Shown: positions 1 through 7,732 of the stretch, piece after piece
Layout of the letters: the number at the start of each line of letters is the position of its first letter
How positions within the stretch are numbered: the stretch's first letter is position 1
Origin: a virus
DNA: 24,470 nt
Reading direction: 5' to 3' (one strand)
IMG/VR virus record: IMGVR_UViG_3300017528_000134
Location: 1-24,470 of that record
Notes under the pieces: model-generated
Database searches by the model: none
What the model saw: only the letters and a program-made list of their open reading frames with translations
What the model was told of the DNA's origin: nothing
Made by a program: the position numbers and the translations under genes

Positions 1-1
1 A

Positions 2-1804
2 ACCGGCAAGGGCAGCCCCCGAGGCTCCGAAGTCATTCGCATGTTTGGCACGCTCGAGGTGAAACTGCCGATTCAGGCAAACGACCTTGACGTTTCCCAG
101 TATTTGCAGCACTCCGAAGAGATCGACGTCAATCTCGGAAAGACGATGTACCCGGACGTTGCCGACGATATTCAGCCAGCCCAGGCTCCGACGGCCGAGT
201 CGGACTACGAACGCCTCGCGCGCACCTCGATTATGATGGGGATGCGCCCGTCGAACATGACGAACGACGCGATGACGTACAACTGTACGATTCAACGCAC
301 CTGGGTCCGCCCCTCTTTCTACGCGGAAGAACAGGACGACGATCTTCGCAATTGGCTTTACGACAACTTCCCGAAGGGTTTGCTCGTCGTGATGATCGGG
401 CAGACGGTTTGCGAAGCGCGCAACGAATCTTTCACTGATCACTGGGTCCTCGTTCACGCGCGGCCCGGAGACGGGATGCACCGGCCGGCGCTCGGAACCC
501 CGCTCATTCCGCTACAGGAAAAGCTCAACGATTGCATGGACCTCGTTCACGAGAGCTTCATGCACCTGATTCCGATCAAGTGGGTCGACTCCGAAGCGAT
601 CGACGCGAACGCGCTGAACGAAATTCAGTCGAAGCCGAACACTTACCTCAAGATGAAGCGGCGCGTCGACAAGGCCCTCGCCGAGAACTTCTTTGTCGAG
701 CCTCAGATTCAGATCGCCGACGGGCTTCTGACCTACATCGAGAAGCTTTTCGGTGAGATGGCACAGTTTCTTTGCGGCGCGTTTCCCGCCCTTTTTGGCG
801 GAAACACGGGCTCGAACGACACCGCCCAGGGAATCGCTTCGCAACGCGACCAAGCCCTCGGGCGCGTCGGCCTGACGTGGCGGAACATCAAAGCGGGTTA
901 CGCGAAAATCATGCTGCAAGGCGTGATGGCCGCGGCCGAACACCGTAAAGAGATCATGGCCGGCACGATCAAGGGCGGCGACGGAACCGACCTCAAGATC
1001 GCGATCGACCCCGAAGACCTCAAGGCAAAGCTTCTGTGCTATCCCGACTCGGATGAGAACTTCCCCGAGTCCTGGGTCGCGCAGCGCATGGTCTGGATGA
1101 ACCTGCTCGAGCAAGCGAAGGCAAACCCGATTCTCGCGGGCATTTTGCAGGCGCCGCGGAATCAACTGATCGCGAAGGACAAGATCGGCGTGCCGGAACT
1201 CGTCATTCCAGGCGCGGACTCTTCGCGAAAGCAGCTTGCCGAGATCATGATTCTGCTCGAGACGGGACCGGTTCCGAATCCTGCAATGCAGGACGCCGAA
1301 GCCCAGGTCGCCGAGCTTGCGAGCAAGGCCCAGGCCGCCGGCATCGAGCCCGACCCCGCGATGATTGCGACGGTACAGCAAAAGCTTCAAGCGATTCCGC
1401 CGATGGTGTCGACAGTGCCCATCGGGAAGCTCGACGACAACGCGACCGAAGCGGCCGAGATTCGAACGTGGGCGAACTCGCCCGAAGGAATTCGTGCGAA
1501 GACGGATAATCCCGAAGGGTTCGATAACGTGATGACTCACTACGATGAGCATATGGCGGCGATCGCCGAGGCTGCGAAGGGAAATCAACCGACGCCGGCC
1601 GAAAAGCCGATCAGCGAGTCGATCAACTTCAAGGATTTGCCACCGGAAGGCCAAGTTCAGATGGCCGCCCGGGCGGGTATCAAGCTCGATCTGAACAAGC
1701 TCAACGTCGACGCGGCTCAGGACCGCGCGGCCGAAGTGGCGAAAGCCGCCGCTCGCGTCGTTCCCCACGGGACGCCCGAGGCGGCCGCGACCGCGGTTCA
1801 ATAA
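2..1804 (+). CDS. Phage portal protein (5' end outside window)
   Basis: Portal proteins form the dodecameric ring at the capsid vertex through which DNA is packaged and ejected. The frame is open from base 2 with no start upstream, so the N-terminus lies outside the window and about 600 residues are visible. An N-terminal alpha/beta part is followed by a long helical section with a TAQGIASQRDQALGRVGL-type stretch near residue 280. The last 150 residues are Ala/Glu-rich helix, which fits the C-terminal helical barrel of P22-like portals. The scaffold and coat genes follow directly, which is the usual order. The ATG at base 41 is probably internal. The family call rests on overall look and position, not on an alignment. 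A large minor capsid protein is the main alternative. Confidence 0.75.
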   Translation, partial: TGKGSPRGSEVIRMFGTLEVKLPIQANDLDVSQYLQHSEEIDVNLGKTMYPDVADDIQPAQAPTAESDYERLARTSIMMGMRPSNMTNDAMTYNCTIQRTWVRPSFYAEEQDDDLRNWLYDNFPKGLLVVMIGQTVCEARNESFTDHWVLVHARPGDGMHRPALGTPLIPLQEKLNDCMDLVHESFMHLIPIKWVDSEAIDANALNEIQSKPNTYLKMKRRVDKALAENFFVEPQIQIADGLLTYIEKLFGEMAQFLCGAFPALFGGNTGSNDTAQGIASQRDQALGRVGLTWRNIKAGYAKIMLQGVMAAAEHRKEIMAGTIKGGDGTDLKIAIDPEDLKAKLLCYPDSDENFPESWVAQRMVWMNLLEQAKANPILAGILQAPRNQLIAKDKIGVPELVIPGADSSRKQLAEIMILLETGPVPNPAMQDAEAQVAELASKAQAAGIEPDPAMIATVQQKLQAIPPMVSTVPIGKLDDNATEAAEIRTWANSPEGIRAKTDNPEGFDNVMTHYDEHMAAIAEAAKGNQPTPAEKPISESINFKDLPPEGQVQMAARAGIKLDLNKLNVDAAQDRAAEVAKAAARVVPHGTPEAAATAVQ

Positions 1805-1822
1805 ATCAGGAAATCAGGAAAA
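1804..1822 (+). promoter_or_regulatory. Doubled Shine-Dalgarno leader, copy 1
   Basis: The 19-base string aatcaggaaatcaggaaaa contains two tandem ATCAGGAA units and lies just before the scaffold start at 1834. An exact copy sits at 5978-5996 before the gene at 6011. It probably works as a ribosome binding leader. Its duplication suggests that one start region was copied from the other. Confidence 0.5.
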
Positions 1823-1833
1823 AGTGAGGTAAC

Positions 1834-3102
1834 ATGGACGGCGAAGAGGTACTTGTCGAAGTAGGTGCGGGCGATGGTGGTGCCGGTAACGGTGGTGATG
1901 GGGGCGAAGGCGGCGGCGCTGGCGCGGAAGAACAAGACCTTTCGCGTGGCGGTGATGGCGCTGGCGAAGGCGGCGGGGAAGGTGATGGAGCAGGAGACGG
2001 TCAGCCTGCAAAGCCAGGAGTCTACACCCCGAAACAGTTCAAAGAGCACCTTGCCAAGCTCAAGGAATTCGATCAGTCGATCGCGAGGGCGTTCGAGCGC
2101 GCCTACTACAAAGTCGCGAACGTCGACAAGCTCGGTTCGACGCAAGATCTCCAATCTTTCAAGGAAACAATCGAGGCCCACGGCGGATTAGAGGGAATCG
2201 CCGAAATGGCCGAAGAGGTCGAAGCCTCACGGCAACTCGAAGACGGCTTCAAAGCGGGCGACCCGAAGATCATCGACGGATGGGCGAAGGATTACCCGGA
2301 CGGCTTCAAAAAACTGCTTCTGCCCGCGTTCGACCGGCTCGAATCGATGGACTCGCAGGCATGGGAACAGCAAGCGGGAACGGTTTCGACGAAGTTCCTG
2401 ACGAAGTTCGGCGTCTTCGATGCCGTCGGGCAGCTTGGCGCGGCGCTCAAGGACAACAAACCGGAAGAGGCGATTCGGCTCTATAACGACCTTGTGAGTA
2501 AGGTCTTAAAGCCGATGCAAACGCTCGCACAGAAGGCCGCAAGCGACCCTCTCGCTGCCGATCGTCAGAAGATCGAAGAGCAGCGGCAGGAGCTTTTGAC
2601 CCGTGAGCAGAAAATGTTCTACGGGACGGTTCGAACCGACGTTAACACCCAGGTTACGGGCCTCATCAACAAAGAACTAAACACCGTCCTCAACGGCAAA
2701 AAGCTCGACGTGAACCTCGGCAATCGCGTGCGCAAGGCGATCAACGAAGAACTCGCGACGAAGACGAATTCGAATCCGATCTATTCGCGGCAATATAAGG
2801 CGATGATGGCGGGGGCGGATAAAGACAAGGCCGTCAAGTTCATCGTCACGAACGCCTCGAAGAACGTTTCGGCGGTCGTTCGGCAGGTTGTCAAAGAGTT
2901 CGGACTCACACCCGGAAGCCGCGCGGCGGCCGGTGGAGGCACTCAGCAACGGCGCGCAAGCTCGAGCGGCAACGGTCAACCCGTAACCGTTCCAGGCAAG
3001 CCGAAGGCGGGAGACGTCGATTGGAGCCGGAGCGACAAGTCGCAATTCATCTTGCCGCATGGGCAGGTGTGGGACAAGCAAGGCAAACTTCGTAAGTGGT
3101 AA
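1834..3102 (+). CDS. Putative capsid scaffolding protein
   Basis: Scaffolding proteins guide coat assembly and leave the shell before or during packaging. This 422-residue product sits between portal and coat, the usual scaffold position. Residues 1-57 are almost only Gly, Asp, Glu and Ala and must be disordered. Residues 60-350 are highly charged and mostly helical, with Lys/Glu patterns suited to coiled coil. The last 70 residues are basic and polar (QQRR, KPK, ending KLRKW), like the basic coat-binding tails of known scaffolds. The ATG at 1834 follows AGTGAGG and the doubled AGGAA leader. No protease motif is seen. The identification comes from position and composition rather than sequence similarity. 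Confidence 0.65.
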   Translation: MDGEEVLVEVGAGDGGAGNGGDGGEGGGAGAEEQDLSRGGDGAGEGGGEGDGAGDGQPAKPGVYTPKQFKEHLAKLKEFDQSIARAFERAYYKVANVDKLGSTQDLQSFKETIEAHGGLEGIAEMAEEVEASRQLEDGFKAGDPKIIDGWAKDYPDGFKKLLLPAFDRLESMDSQAWEQQAGTVSTKFLTKFGVFDAVGQLGAALKDNKPEEAIRLYNDLVSKVLKPMQTLAQKAASDPLAADRQKIEEQRQELLTREQKMFYGTVRTDVNTQVTGLINKELNTVLNGKKLDVNLGNRVRKAINEELATKTNSNPIYSRQYKAMMAGADKDKAVKFIVTNASKNVSAVVRQVVKEFGLTPGSRAAAGGGTQQRRASSSGNGQPVTVPGKPKAGDVDWSRSDKSQFILPHGQVWDKQGKLRKW

Positions 3103-3376
3103 ACGAGTTAGGGGGACGAGCAACCCAAAGCGGTTAGTGACCACATAGGGTCTTTGGGGAACCTTCGGGATTGCCCCGCCCCCTCAAAAATTTCTCTGAT
3201 CGTTGGACCTCAAAGAGCCGCGGACTCTCTCTAACCCGCTAAGTGAAGTGTCCGACCGATCAGGATGTTAGGCCCCGCTACGGCGGGACGCTGTGCGCTA
3301 AACACTCGGCAGACCGAAGCCGTGCGCTACAGGAGCGCGAATCGAAGCGTGCAAGCTCAAAACAGGTACCCAGGCT
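3103..3376 (+). other. Intergenic region before the coat gene
   Basis: These 274 bases hold no convincing ORF. A stem CCCGC/GCGGG with loop TACG lies at 3274-3287. TGATCG (3197-3202) and CGATCA (3256-3261) form a distant inverted repeat. I looked for a tRNA fold, a sigma70 promoter and a U-tailed terminator and found none. As the largest gap in the late block, placed before the most abundant virion protein, it may hold a coat-gene promoter of a phage-specific type or an RNA processing site, but that is inference. Confidence 0.4.
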
Positions 3377-4714
3377 ATGACCGCACTTAATGAAGCGGCG
3401 ACTCAGGCCGTGGAACTCGAGGCCGTTCGGGAAGATGTTCCCGATTTGATGCTCACCGAGGACACGTTCTACGCCCGCCTCAAGAAAGCGGGCCGTGTCA
3501 TCCCCATGTCGACCTCGACGGGCGGCGGATACGGTTCGAGCTTTGATAGCGGCGGGCGGCCTTCGTTGCGTATTCCAATGCGCATCAAGGCAGGCTCGGC
3601 GCACACCCAATTCGACGCGAACGGCGGCGACATGGGACGCGGCACGGGCTCGGTTTACGCGGCGCAATTCCTGTCTCCGGTTTCCTTCTCGGAAGCTTGC
3701 GAGATCACGGCACAAGCGCAGTGGTCGACCGACTCGGGCAAAAAGTCCCGAATCAACGTCAAAGCGACCGAATTCACTCACACTCTTGAACAGTTCAAGA
3801 GCAACCTCGACGCCGACCTTCAAGGCGACGGTTCCGGCACGCTCGGGACGGTCGTCACGGCGAGTTCGGGTTCCGGCTCTGCCGGTCCTTCGTTCTCGTT
3901 TGTCGACGTCGACAACGCGAACCAGTTTTTCGACAACCAAGTCGTTCAGGTCTTTCCGTCGATTGGCGGAACGACCCGCGGCTCGTTTCAAATCTCTTTC
4001 GTTGACGGCGTCGTGAATCGTCTATGGTCTGCCGATGCTCTGCCGAACGCTGGCGGGGCGACGACCACGGGCGATCTGCTCGTCGTAAACGGGGCGGCTG
4101 GAACGGCCGGCACGTCGATCATGGGCATCAAGGCGTATCAGGTAAACGGGAACACGGGGACCCTCAACGGGCTCTCGCGGAACCAGTACCCGGGCCGTCT
4201 TTCGACCCCCACGGTCGACCTTGCGGGCGCGGCGATCACGGAACAGACCGGTCGCTTCATCACCAGCAAGATCGCACTGGCACTCGGAAACGAGTCGCCG
4301 GCTCTCGCCGATCTCGTTTGGTACATGAACGTCGATCAGGCGGCCGCAATCGAGAACCTCGCGACTCAGGTTGCGATCACGAATCAGCAGCAGATCAAGG
4401 GCGATTCGTCCCAGGATATGCTGAAAAAGTTCACGCCCTCGACGTTTGTCGGTTACGACATAATCAAGAGCGTACATGCCGAATCCGGGCGCGTTGACGC
4501 GCTGTGCCTCAAGTACTGGGGCATCGGAGAACTCAAGGCTTCTGACCTGTACGACGTGAACGGCCAAACGGTCTTCCCGACGATTGGCTCTTCCGGCGGC
4601 ATCAATGCCTCGAGCATCTTCTACTTCGTCACCTCGCTGAACGTTTACAACTCGAACGTTCGCGCCGGCGCGTATATCCAAAACGCGCAAATCCCGAACG
4701 GCATCTTCAGTTAA
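3377..4714 (+). CDS. Major capsid protein
   Basis: This 445-residue protein is the likely coat subunit. It follows portal and scaffold, is of normal coat length, has no signal or membrane segment, and mixes alpha and beta with small-residue loops. The N-terminal helix-rich part (MTALNEAATQAVELEAVREDVPD) looks like an N-arm. A Gly/Ser-rich segment around residues 45-60 could be an E-loop. The C-terminal third, with YMNVDQAAAIENL, FVGYDIIKSVHAESGR and ALCLKYWGIGEL, resembles the P-domain and A-domain pattern of HK97-fold coat proteins (typically 'xxNPxxxxxL' then 'GxxIxxs'). The ATG has only a weak AGG upstream (3364-3366), which is surprising for so abundant a protein. No decoration protein gene is adjacent. 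Confidence 0.8.
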   Translation: MTALNEAATQAVELEAVREDVPDLMLTEDTFYARLKKAGRVIPMSTSTGGGYGSSFDSGGRPSLRIPMRIKAGSAHTQFDANGGDMGRGTGSVYAAQFLSPVSFSEACEITAQAQWSTDSGKKSRINVKATEFTHTLEQFKSNLDADLQGDGSGTLGTVVTASSGSGSAGPSFSFVDVDNANQFFDNQVVQVFPSIGGTTRGSFQISFVDGVVNRLWSADALPNAGGATTTGDLLVVNGAAGTAGTSIMGIKAYQVNGNTGTLNGLSRNQYPGRLSTPTVDLAGAAITEQTGRFITSKIALALGNESPALADLVWYMNVDQAAAIENLATQVAITNQQQIKGDSSQDMLKKFTPSTFVGYDIIKSVHAESGRVDALCLKYWGIGELKASDLYDVNGQTVFPTIGSSGGINASSIFYFVTSLNVYNSNVRAGAYIQNAQIPNGIFS

Positions 4715-4761
4715 TTCTTTCCCCGAGAACTCGGTTAATCGCCGACTCGGGCGGCAGGAAG

Positions 4762-4781
4762 GGGGCGGGGAAACTCGCCCC
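4762..4781 (+). terminator. Weak terminator-like hairpin after the coat gene
   Basis: GGGGCG (4762-4767) pairs with CGCCCC (4776-4781) around an eight-base loop. The tract that follows is TCTCTGC rather than a U-run, so at most it attenuates transcription. It could equally protect the coat mRNA 3' end. Confidence 0.3.
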
Positions 4782-4793
4782 TCTCTGCAAAAG

Positions 4794-4818
4794 CGCAACA
4801 AAACGCAACACCGCAACA
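4794..4818 (+). repeat. Three short direct repeats CGCAACA
   Basis: CGCAACA occurs at 4794-4800, 4804-4810 and 4812-4818, spaced by 10 and 8 bases. A further CGCAAC occurs near 4886. Spacing close to one helical turn could suit a DNA-binding protein, but with a seven-base unit chance is possible. Confidence 0.35.
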
Positions 4819-4861
4819 TTGCCCAAAATGACCATTATCTTCGGCATTTCGGGCCCCAAAA

Positions 4862-4886
4862 GGGGTAAAAGTACGGTTTTTGCCCC
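4862..4886 (+). promoter_or_regulatory. Hairpin upstream of the groES-like start
   Basis: GGGGTAAAA (4862-4870) pairs with TTTTGCCCC (4878-4886) through nine pairs including one U-G, around the loop GTACGGT. It ends 12 bases before the AGGAG of the next gene. CCCC-AAAA-GGGG at 4854-4865 is a competing small hairpin sharing the GGGG, so two alternative folds are possible. Confidence 0.4.
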
Positions 4887-4910
4887 GCAACGCAAATCAG
4901 GAGATGGAAC

Positions 4911-5246
4911 GTGGCAAGCAAGATCGAGAACTACCAGCCCCTCGGCGCCTTCATTCTCATCAAAGTGATCGAGGAAGACCTCGAGATGATCGGCGGGATT
5001 GTCCTGCCCGATATCGCGAAGCAGAAATCGAACAAAGGCCGCGTGATCGCGGTCGGCGAAGGGCAGATGATGTACGGCGCCTTTGTGAAGCCGAGCGTCG
5101 AAGCCGGCGACACGGTCCTTTTCAGCAAATACGGCGGAATCGACGTCAAGCTCGACGGCGAAGACTATCAACTCGTCCGCTATGACGAGATCTACCTCAG
5201 AGAGCGCAAGGTCGGACTCGTTTCCAGTATGACTCATGCGCTATGA
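4911..5246 (+). CDS. groES: GroES-type co-chaperonin (Cpn10)
   Basis: Cpn10 proteins cap the GroEL folding chamber as a heptamer. This 111-residue product starts at GTG 4911, eight bases after AGGAG. It shows the family pattern: PLGAFILIKV (residues 10-19), the mobile-loop tripeptide in GGIVLP (28-33), KSNKGRVIAVGEG (38-50), VEAGDTVLFSKYGG (62-75) and DYQLVRYDEIYL near the end. The IVL residues that dock on GroEL are kept. About 14 extra residues (RERKVGLVSSMTHAL) follow the usual C-terminus. No GroEL partner is visible, so it presumably works with host GroEL, like T4 gp31, to fold the coat protein encoded just before it. The stop overlaps the next start as ATGA. Confidence 0.92.
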   Translation: MASKIENYQPLGAFILIKVIEEDLEMIGGIVLPDIAKQKSNKGRVIAVGEGQMMYGAFVKPSVEAGDTVLFSKYGGIDVKLDGEDYQLVRYDEIYLRERKVGLVSSMTHAL

Positions 5247-5977
5247 GCACCTGGACGATCAGCGGAAGCGAACGCCGGCGCTGTCCGCCTGAGTACCAGG
5301 AACACCTCAACCGCCTGGGCGGATTCAACCGCTTCGGCGAGCCGAACTTCCTGCTCGTTTGGGGTCAAACCCATACGGACGTGATCTACGGGCAAATGCA
5401 CGACGGCAAGCGCGGGCAGCACGTCATTTTGATGTTTCACGACGTTCCCGCGTGGCACCTGCTCCAATGGAAGCCGCCTGAAACCTTCGGCACGGCCGAG
5501 ATGTGGTACGCGATGACCTGGAACAGAGAGGACGAGCTTCACATCCTCGGGAATTATCCAGGCCGCGGCGTGTACCTCGCTTGCCCGTTCAATCTGTATG
5601 TGAAGAAGATCATCAAGGGCGACGTCGTCACGAACCCGGACGGCTCGAAAGAGATCAGAGGCGAACGGCTCGAAATCGAGGCGATGCCGCTTTCGTTCTG
5701 GATTCTGGACCTGCTCGTTCCGAACATTTTGAAGGAACGGGACAAGACCTACCTCGAGAAACAGTTTGCCGTCAGAGAGCAAATGGAGCGCGAGCGCAAA
5801 GCGTGGCGGGATAGAGCGATGGACGCTTACCGCAATGCTTCGCCCGCCTTTGGTGGCGCCGACTTCGACAAGAGTCAGAACCGCGAACGGATGCTTGCCG
5901 AAATCAAGGCCAAACGCTTCCCCGTTAGTGCCGAAGAAGCCGCGCGGCGACTGGGACGCGGTCATACCGTTCGCTAG
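5243..5977 (+). CDS. Uncharacterised phage protein, head region
   Basis: A 244-residue soluble protein that I cannot assign. The N-terminal half is rich in aromatics, with GGFNRFGEPNFLLVWGQT at about residues 27-44, a pattern I associate with uncharacterised proteins in phage structural operons. The segment from about 170 to 215 is strongly charged and helical (KERDKTYLEKQFAVREQMERERK), probably a coiled coil. The C-terminus is basic (AARRLGRGHTVR). It is translationally coupled to the groES-like gene through ATGA at 5243-5246. Its place between chaperonin and connector suggests a head-assembly or minor virion role. Confidence 0.6.
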   Translation: MSTWTISGSERRRCPPEYQEHLNRLGGFNRFGEPNFLLVWGQTHTDVIYGQMHDGKRGQHVILMFHDVPAWHLLQWKPPETFGTAEMWYAMTWNREDELHILGNYPGRGVYLACPFNLYVKKIIKGDVVTNPDGSKEIRGERLEIEAMPLSFWILDLLVPNILKERDKTYLEKQFAVREQMERERKAWRDRAMDAYRNASPAFGGADFDKSQNRERMLAEIKAKRFPVSAEEAARRLGRGHTVR

Positions 5978-5996
5978 AATCAGGAAATCAGGAAAA
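5978..5996 (+). promoter_or_regulatory. Doubled Shine-Dalgarno leader, copy 2
   Basis: This is an exact 19-base copy of the element at 1804-1822. Here it is followed by AAAAGGAG, a strong ribosome binding site 12 bases before the ATG at 6011. Confidence 0.5.
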
Positions 5997-6010
5997 GGAG
6001 AACGAGAACC

Positions 6011-6823
6011 ATGCCATTAGCAGAAGGAAAAACGGCGCTTGCCGACGAGCAAGCCCGATTGAAGGAACAAGAACTCGACGGGCCGATCATCTACACACCG
6101 AACCCGCTTCTCGATTTGCTTCCGAAGGGGTACGTCTACGTTTTCAGCGTCTTCCCGCAAGAGAAGATCGTCGCAAAGGGGATTCTCGGCAAGTACCGGA
6201 TTCCGGCTTGCGTCTCGGGCGAACGGGTTTCAACGCCGCTCAAGATTCCGACGATCGTTATGTCGTCCTACTTCGACGCGGCAAGTCAAAGCATGAAGAC
6301 CGATATCATGAAGGGCGAGGCCCTTGCTCAGGATATCGTGCGGCCCTACACGCTGCTCGAACGCGGCGCCGATTGGTCGGTCGGGAACGTCCTCGAAGAC
6401 TACGGCGTTTTCTGGACGAAGAACGAGGTCCCGACGGATGCAGAGATCACCCGGGCCCGGGAGAAACTTGAAACGCTCTTCCGCCGGCAACTTGCGGAAG
6501 CGACGCGCCTCGAGACGACCGATCAACTCGAGTTCATTACGCCCTTGATGCGGCTCGCAGCTTCCTACTTCAAGGAAGACCGGCCGTGGAACCGCATCTA
6601 TAAGAAAATGGAAGCCTGCTTCGCGTGCGGCGGCGATGTTCGCGCCGGCGTGATTATTCACTCTTGCGGGGCCGTGATGCCCGGACAGTGGACTCGCGCT
6701 ATCGCGGCAGGGCTCAAGACGGTTGAACAGGCCCTCGCGGCCGGAATCGACCTGGACGCCGAAAAGGCGTCTCCCAGTGATAAGACTGGGAAGGGCGGCC
6801 GAAAAGCAGCCGACAAGCCGTAA
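6011..6823 (+). CDS. Uncharacterised phage protein with possible Cys/His metal site
   Basis: A 270-residue protein of unknown function. The first 30 residues are a charged helix. The middle holds an alpha/beta region with IIYTPNPLLDLLPKGYVYVF at its start. Residues C203, C206, H217 and C219 (CFAC, then HSC) form a CxxC-plus-HxC set that could bind zinc. The tail (last 25 residues) is Lys/Gly-rich and disordered. It starts at an ATG behind AAAAGGAG. It lies next to the unknown protein at 5243, and I would expect the two to occur together in related phages. The stop codon TAA forms part of the palindrome at 6820-6835. Confidence 0.6.
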   Translation: MPLAEGKTALADEQARLKEQELDGPIIYTPNPLLDLLPKGYVYVFSVFPQEKIVAKGILGKYRIPACVSGERVSTPLKIPTIVMSSYFDAASQSMKTDIMKGEALAQDIVRPYTLLERGADWSVGNVLEDYGVFWTKNEVPTDAEITRAREKLETLFRRQLAEATRLETTDQLEFITPLMRLAASYFKEDRPWNRIYKKMEACFACGGDVRAGVIIHSCGAVMPGQWTRAIAAGLKTVEQALAAGIDLDAEKASPSDKTGKGGRKAADKP

Positions 6824-6835
6824 ACAGCGGTTTAC
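6820..6835. repeat. Palindrome GTAAAC-AGCG-GTTTAC
   Basis: A perfect 6-4-6 inverted repeat overlapping the stop of the previous gene. The same half-sites with centre GGCG occur at 15962-15977. They occur again, with a six-base centre, inside the promoter of the RHH gene at 22788-22805. It may be a binding site or a small RNA hairpin. Confidence 0.4.
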
Positions 6836-6940
6836 CGCGCGGCCTATGATCTTCGGGGGGCGGCAAGAAACCTGTAGAGACTCCTGATCTTTACGGGCCT
6901 TGCTTGCCCCTCGGGGCTTTAACAAGTTTAGGGGGACCTT
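6824..6940 (+). other. Short intergenic region with hairpins
   Basis: These 117 bases contain a compact palindrome GCCCC-TC-GGGGC at 6906-6917 followed by TTT, a weak terminator-like element. The string TTAGGGGGAC at 6928-6937 supplies the ribosome binding site for the TTG start at 6941 and also occurs at 3108-3117. No promoter is clear. Confidence 0.4.
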
Positions 6941-7732
6941 TTGCCGAGCGTACCGGTAGGAACGTACTTCACGGGTGACGATGCCTTGCGCCTTGCGCGC
7001 GCTATCATCAATGACATGCTCCGCTCGTCTGCCGGTCAGACGCTCTCGAACGACAAACCCTTCACGATTGAATATCTGAACGCCTCGGTCGAAGACTGCC
7101 AGGAATACCTCGCAAACAACGGAGTGACGTCGAACATTAAAGACGACTTCATTCTCACGCCTCTGACTCCCGTCCCTGCAGCAAATCCCGCGATACAAGT
7201 CTATGTCAGCGCCGAAGGCTACTTCAACGGCGCGACCATGTCGAAGACTCCCGCCCTTCCGCCCGATCTCATCGTTCCGCTTCGCTTGTGGGAACGGCAA
7301 ACGGGCAGCGGTCAAATCTTTCAACCTATGAATCAACCCGAAGACGGCCTTCCGTCTGTTCAGCAAGGGACCTATTTCGGGATGTGGGAATGGCGCGAGG
7401 ACAAGATCGCGCTCTTTGGTTCCACACAGAGCCGCGAGCTTCGTATGCGTTACGAAGCCGCACTTTTGCCTATCGGGACCGATGCGGACCTCGCCGAGGC
7501 GATCATCAAGATTCGCGGCGGGAAGCGCGCAGTCGCTTTCGGGATTGCCGAGTACTACGCCGGCGCACGCGGCGCACCTCAACAAACCTGGGCCGCGCAA
7601 CAGAAAAAGGCGCGTCTCGATGAGCTTGTGAACCGTCAGGTCAGGAAAGATCAGCGCATCGCGTTTCGGCCGAAAGCGTACAATGCCGACCGGAGTTCAA
7701 TCGACGGAAGTCTTTCGGGGTCCTTCAAGTGA
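6941..7732 (+). CDS. Putative head-tail connector / adaptor protein
   Basis: A 263-residue soluble protein between head genes and tail genes. It starts at TTG 6941, four bases after the strong AGGGGGAC. The N-terminus is helical (DALRLARAIINDML, then a short SVEDCQEYLANNG helix). A central beta-rich part follows (IQVYVSAEGYF, LIVPLRLWERQ, GMWEWREDKIALFG, LRMRYEAALLPI), then C-terminal helices (DLAEAIIKIRGGKRAVAFGIAEYYAG). That helix-beta-helix layout, with the RMRYEAAL strand and a basic tail, resembles adaptor proteins that extend the portal in podoviruses (P22 gp4-like). The assignment is inferred from fold pattern and position. A tail accessory protein is the alternative. Its stop overlaps the next start as GTGA. 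Confidence 0.5.
   Translation: MPSVPVGTYFTGDDALRLARAIINDMLRSSAGQTLSNDKPFTIEYLNASVEDCQEYLANNGVTSNIKDDFILTPLTPVPAANPAIQVYVSAEGYFNGATMSKTPALPPDLIVPLRLWERQTGSGQIFQPMNQPEDGLPSVQQGTYFGMWEWREDKIALFGSTQSRELRMRYEAALLPIGTDADLAEAIIKIRGGKRAVAFGIAEYYAGARGAPQQTWAAQQKKARLDELVNRQVRKDQRIAFRPKAYNADRSSIDGSLSGSFK

Larger units (their letters stand above)
4715..4910 (+). other. Structured leader between coat and groES-like genes
   Basis: These 196 bases contain four local structures. A perfect hairpin CCGAG-AA-CTCGG lies at 4723-4734. A GC-rich stem lies at 4762-4781. Three CGCAACA copies lie at 4794-4818. A nine-pair hairpin lies at 4862-4886. No ORF is convincing here. The density of structure suggests control of expression between the abundant coat message and the chaperonin gene, for example partial termination or RNase processing. 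Confidence 0.45.

Noticed and set aside
512-1801. A 429-codon open frame on the minus strand across the portal gene
   Set aside because: It is Arg/Leu/His-rich, mirrors the portal codon pattern of GC-rich DNA, and has no ribosome binding site or domain.
3103-3376. Possible tRNA in the gap before the coat gene
   Set aside because: A TTCGATTC-like string is present on the minus strand near 3340, but no paired T-stem, anticodon stem or acceptor stem can be built around it.
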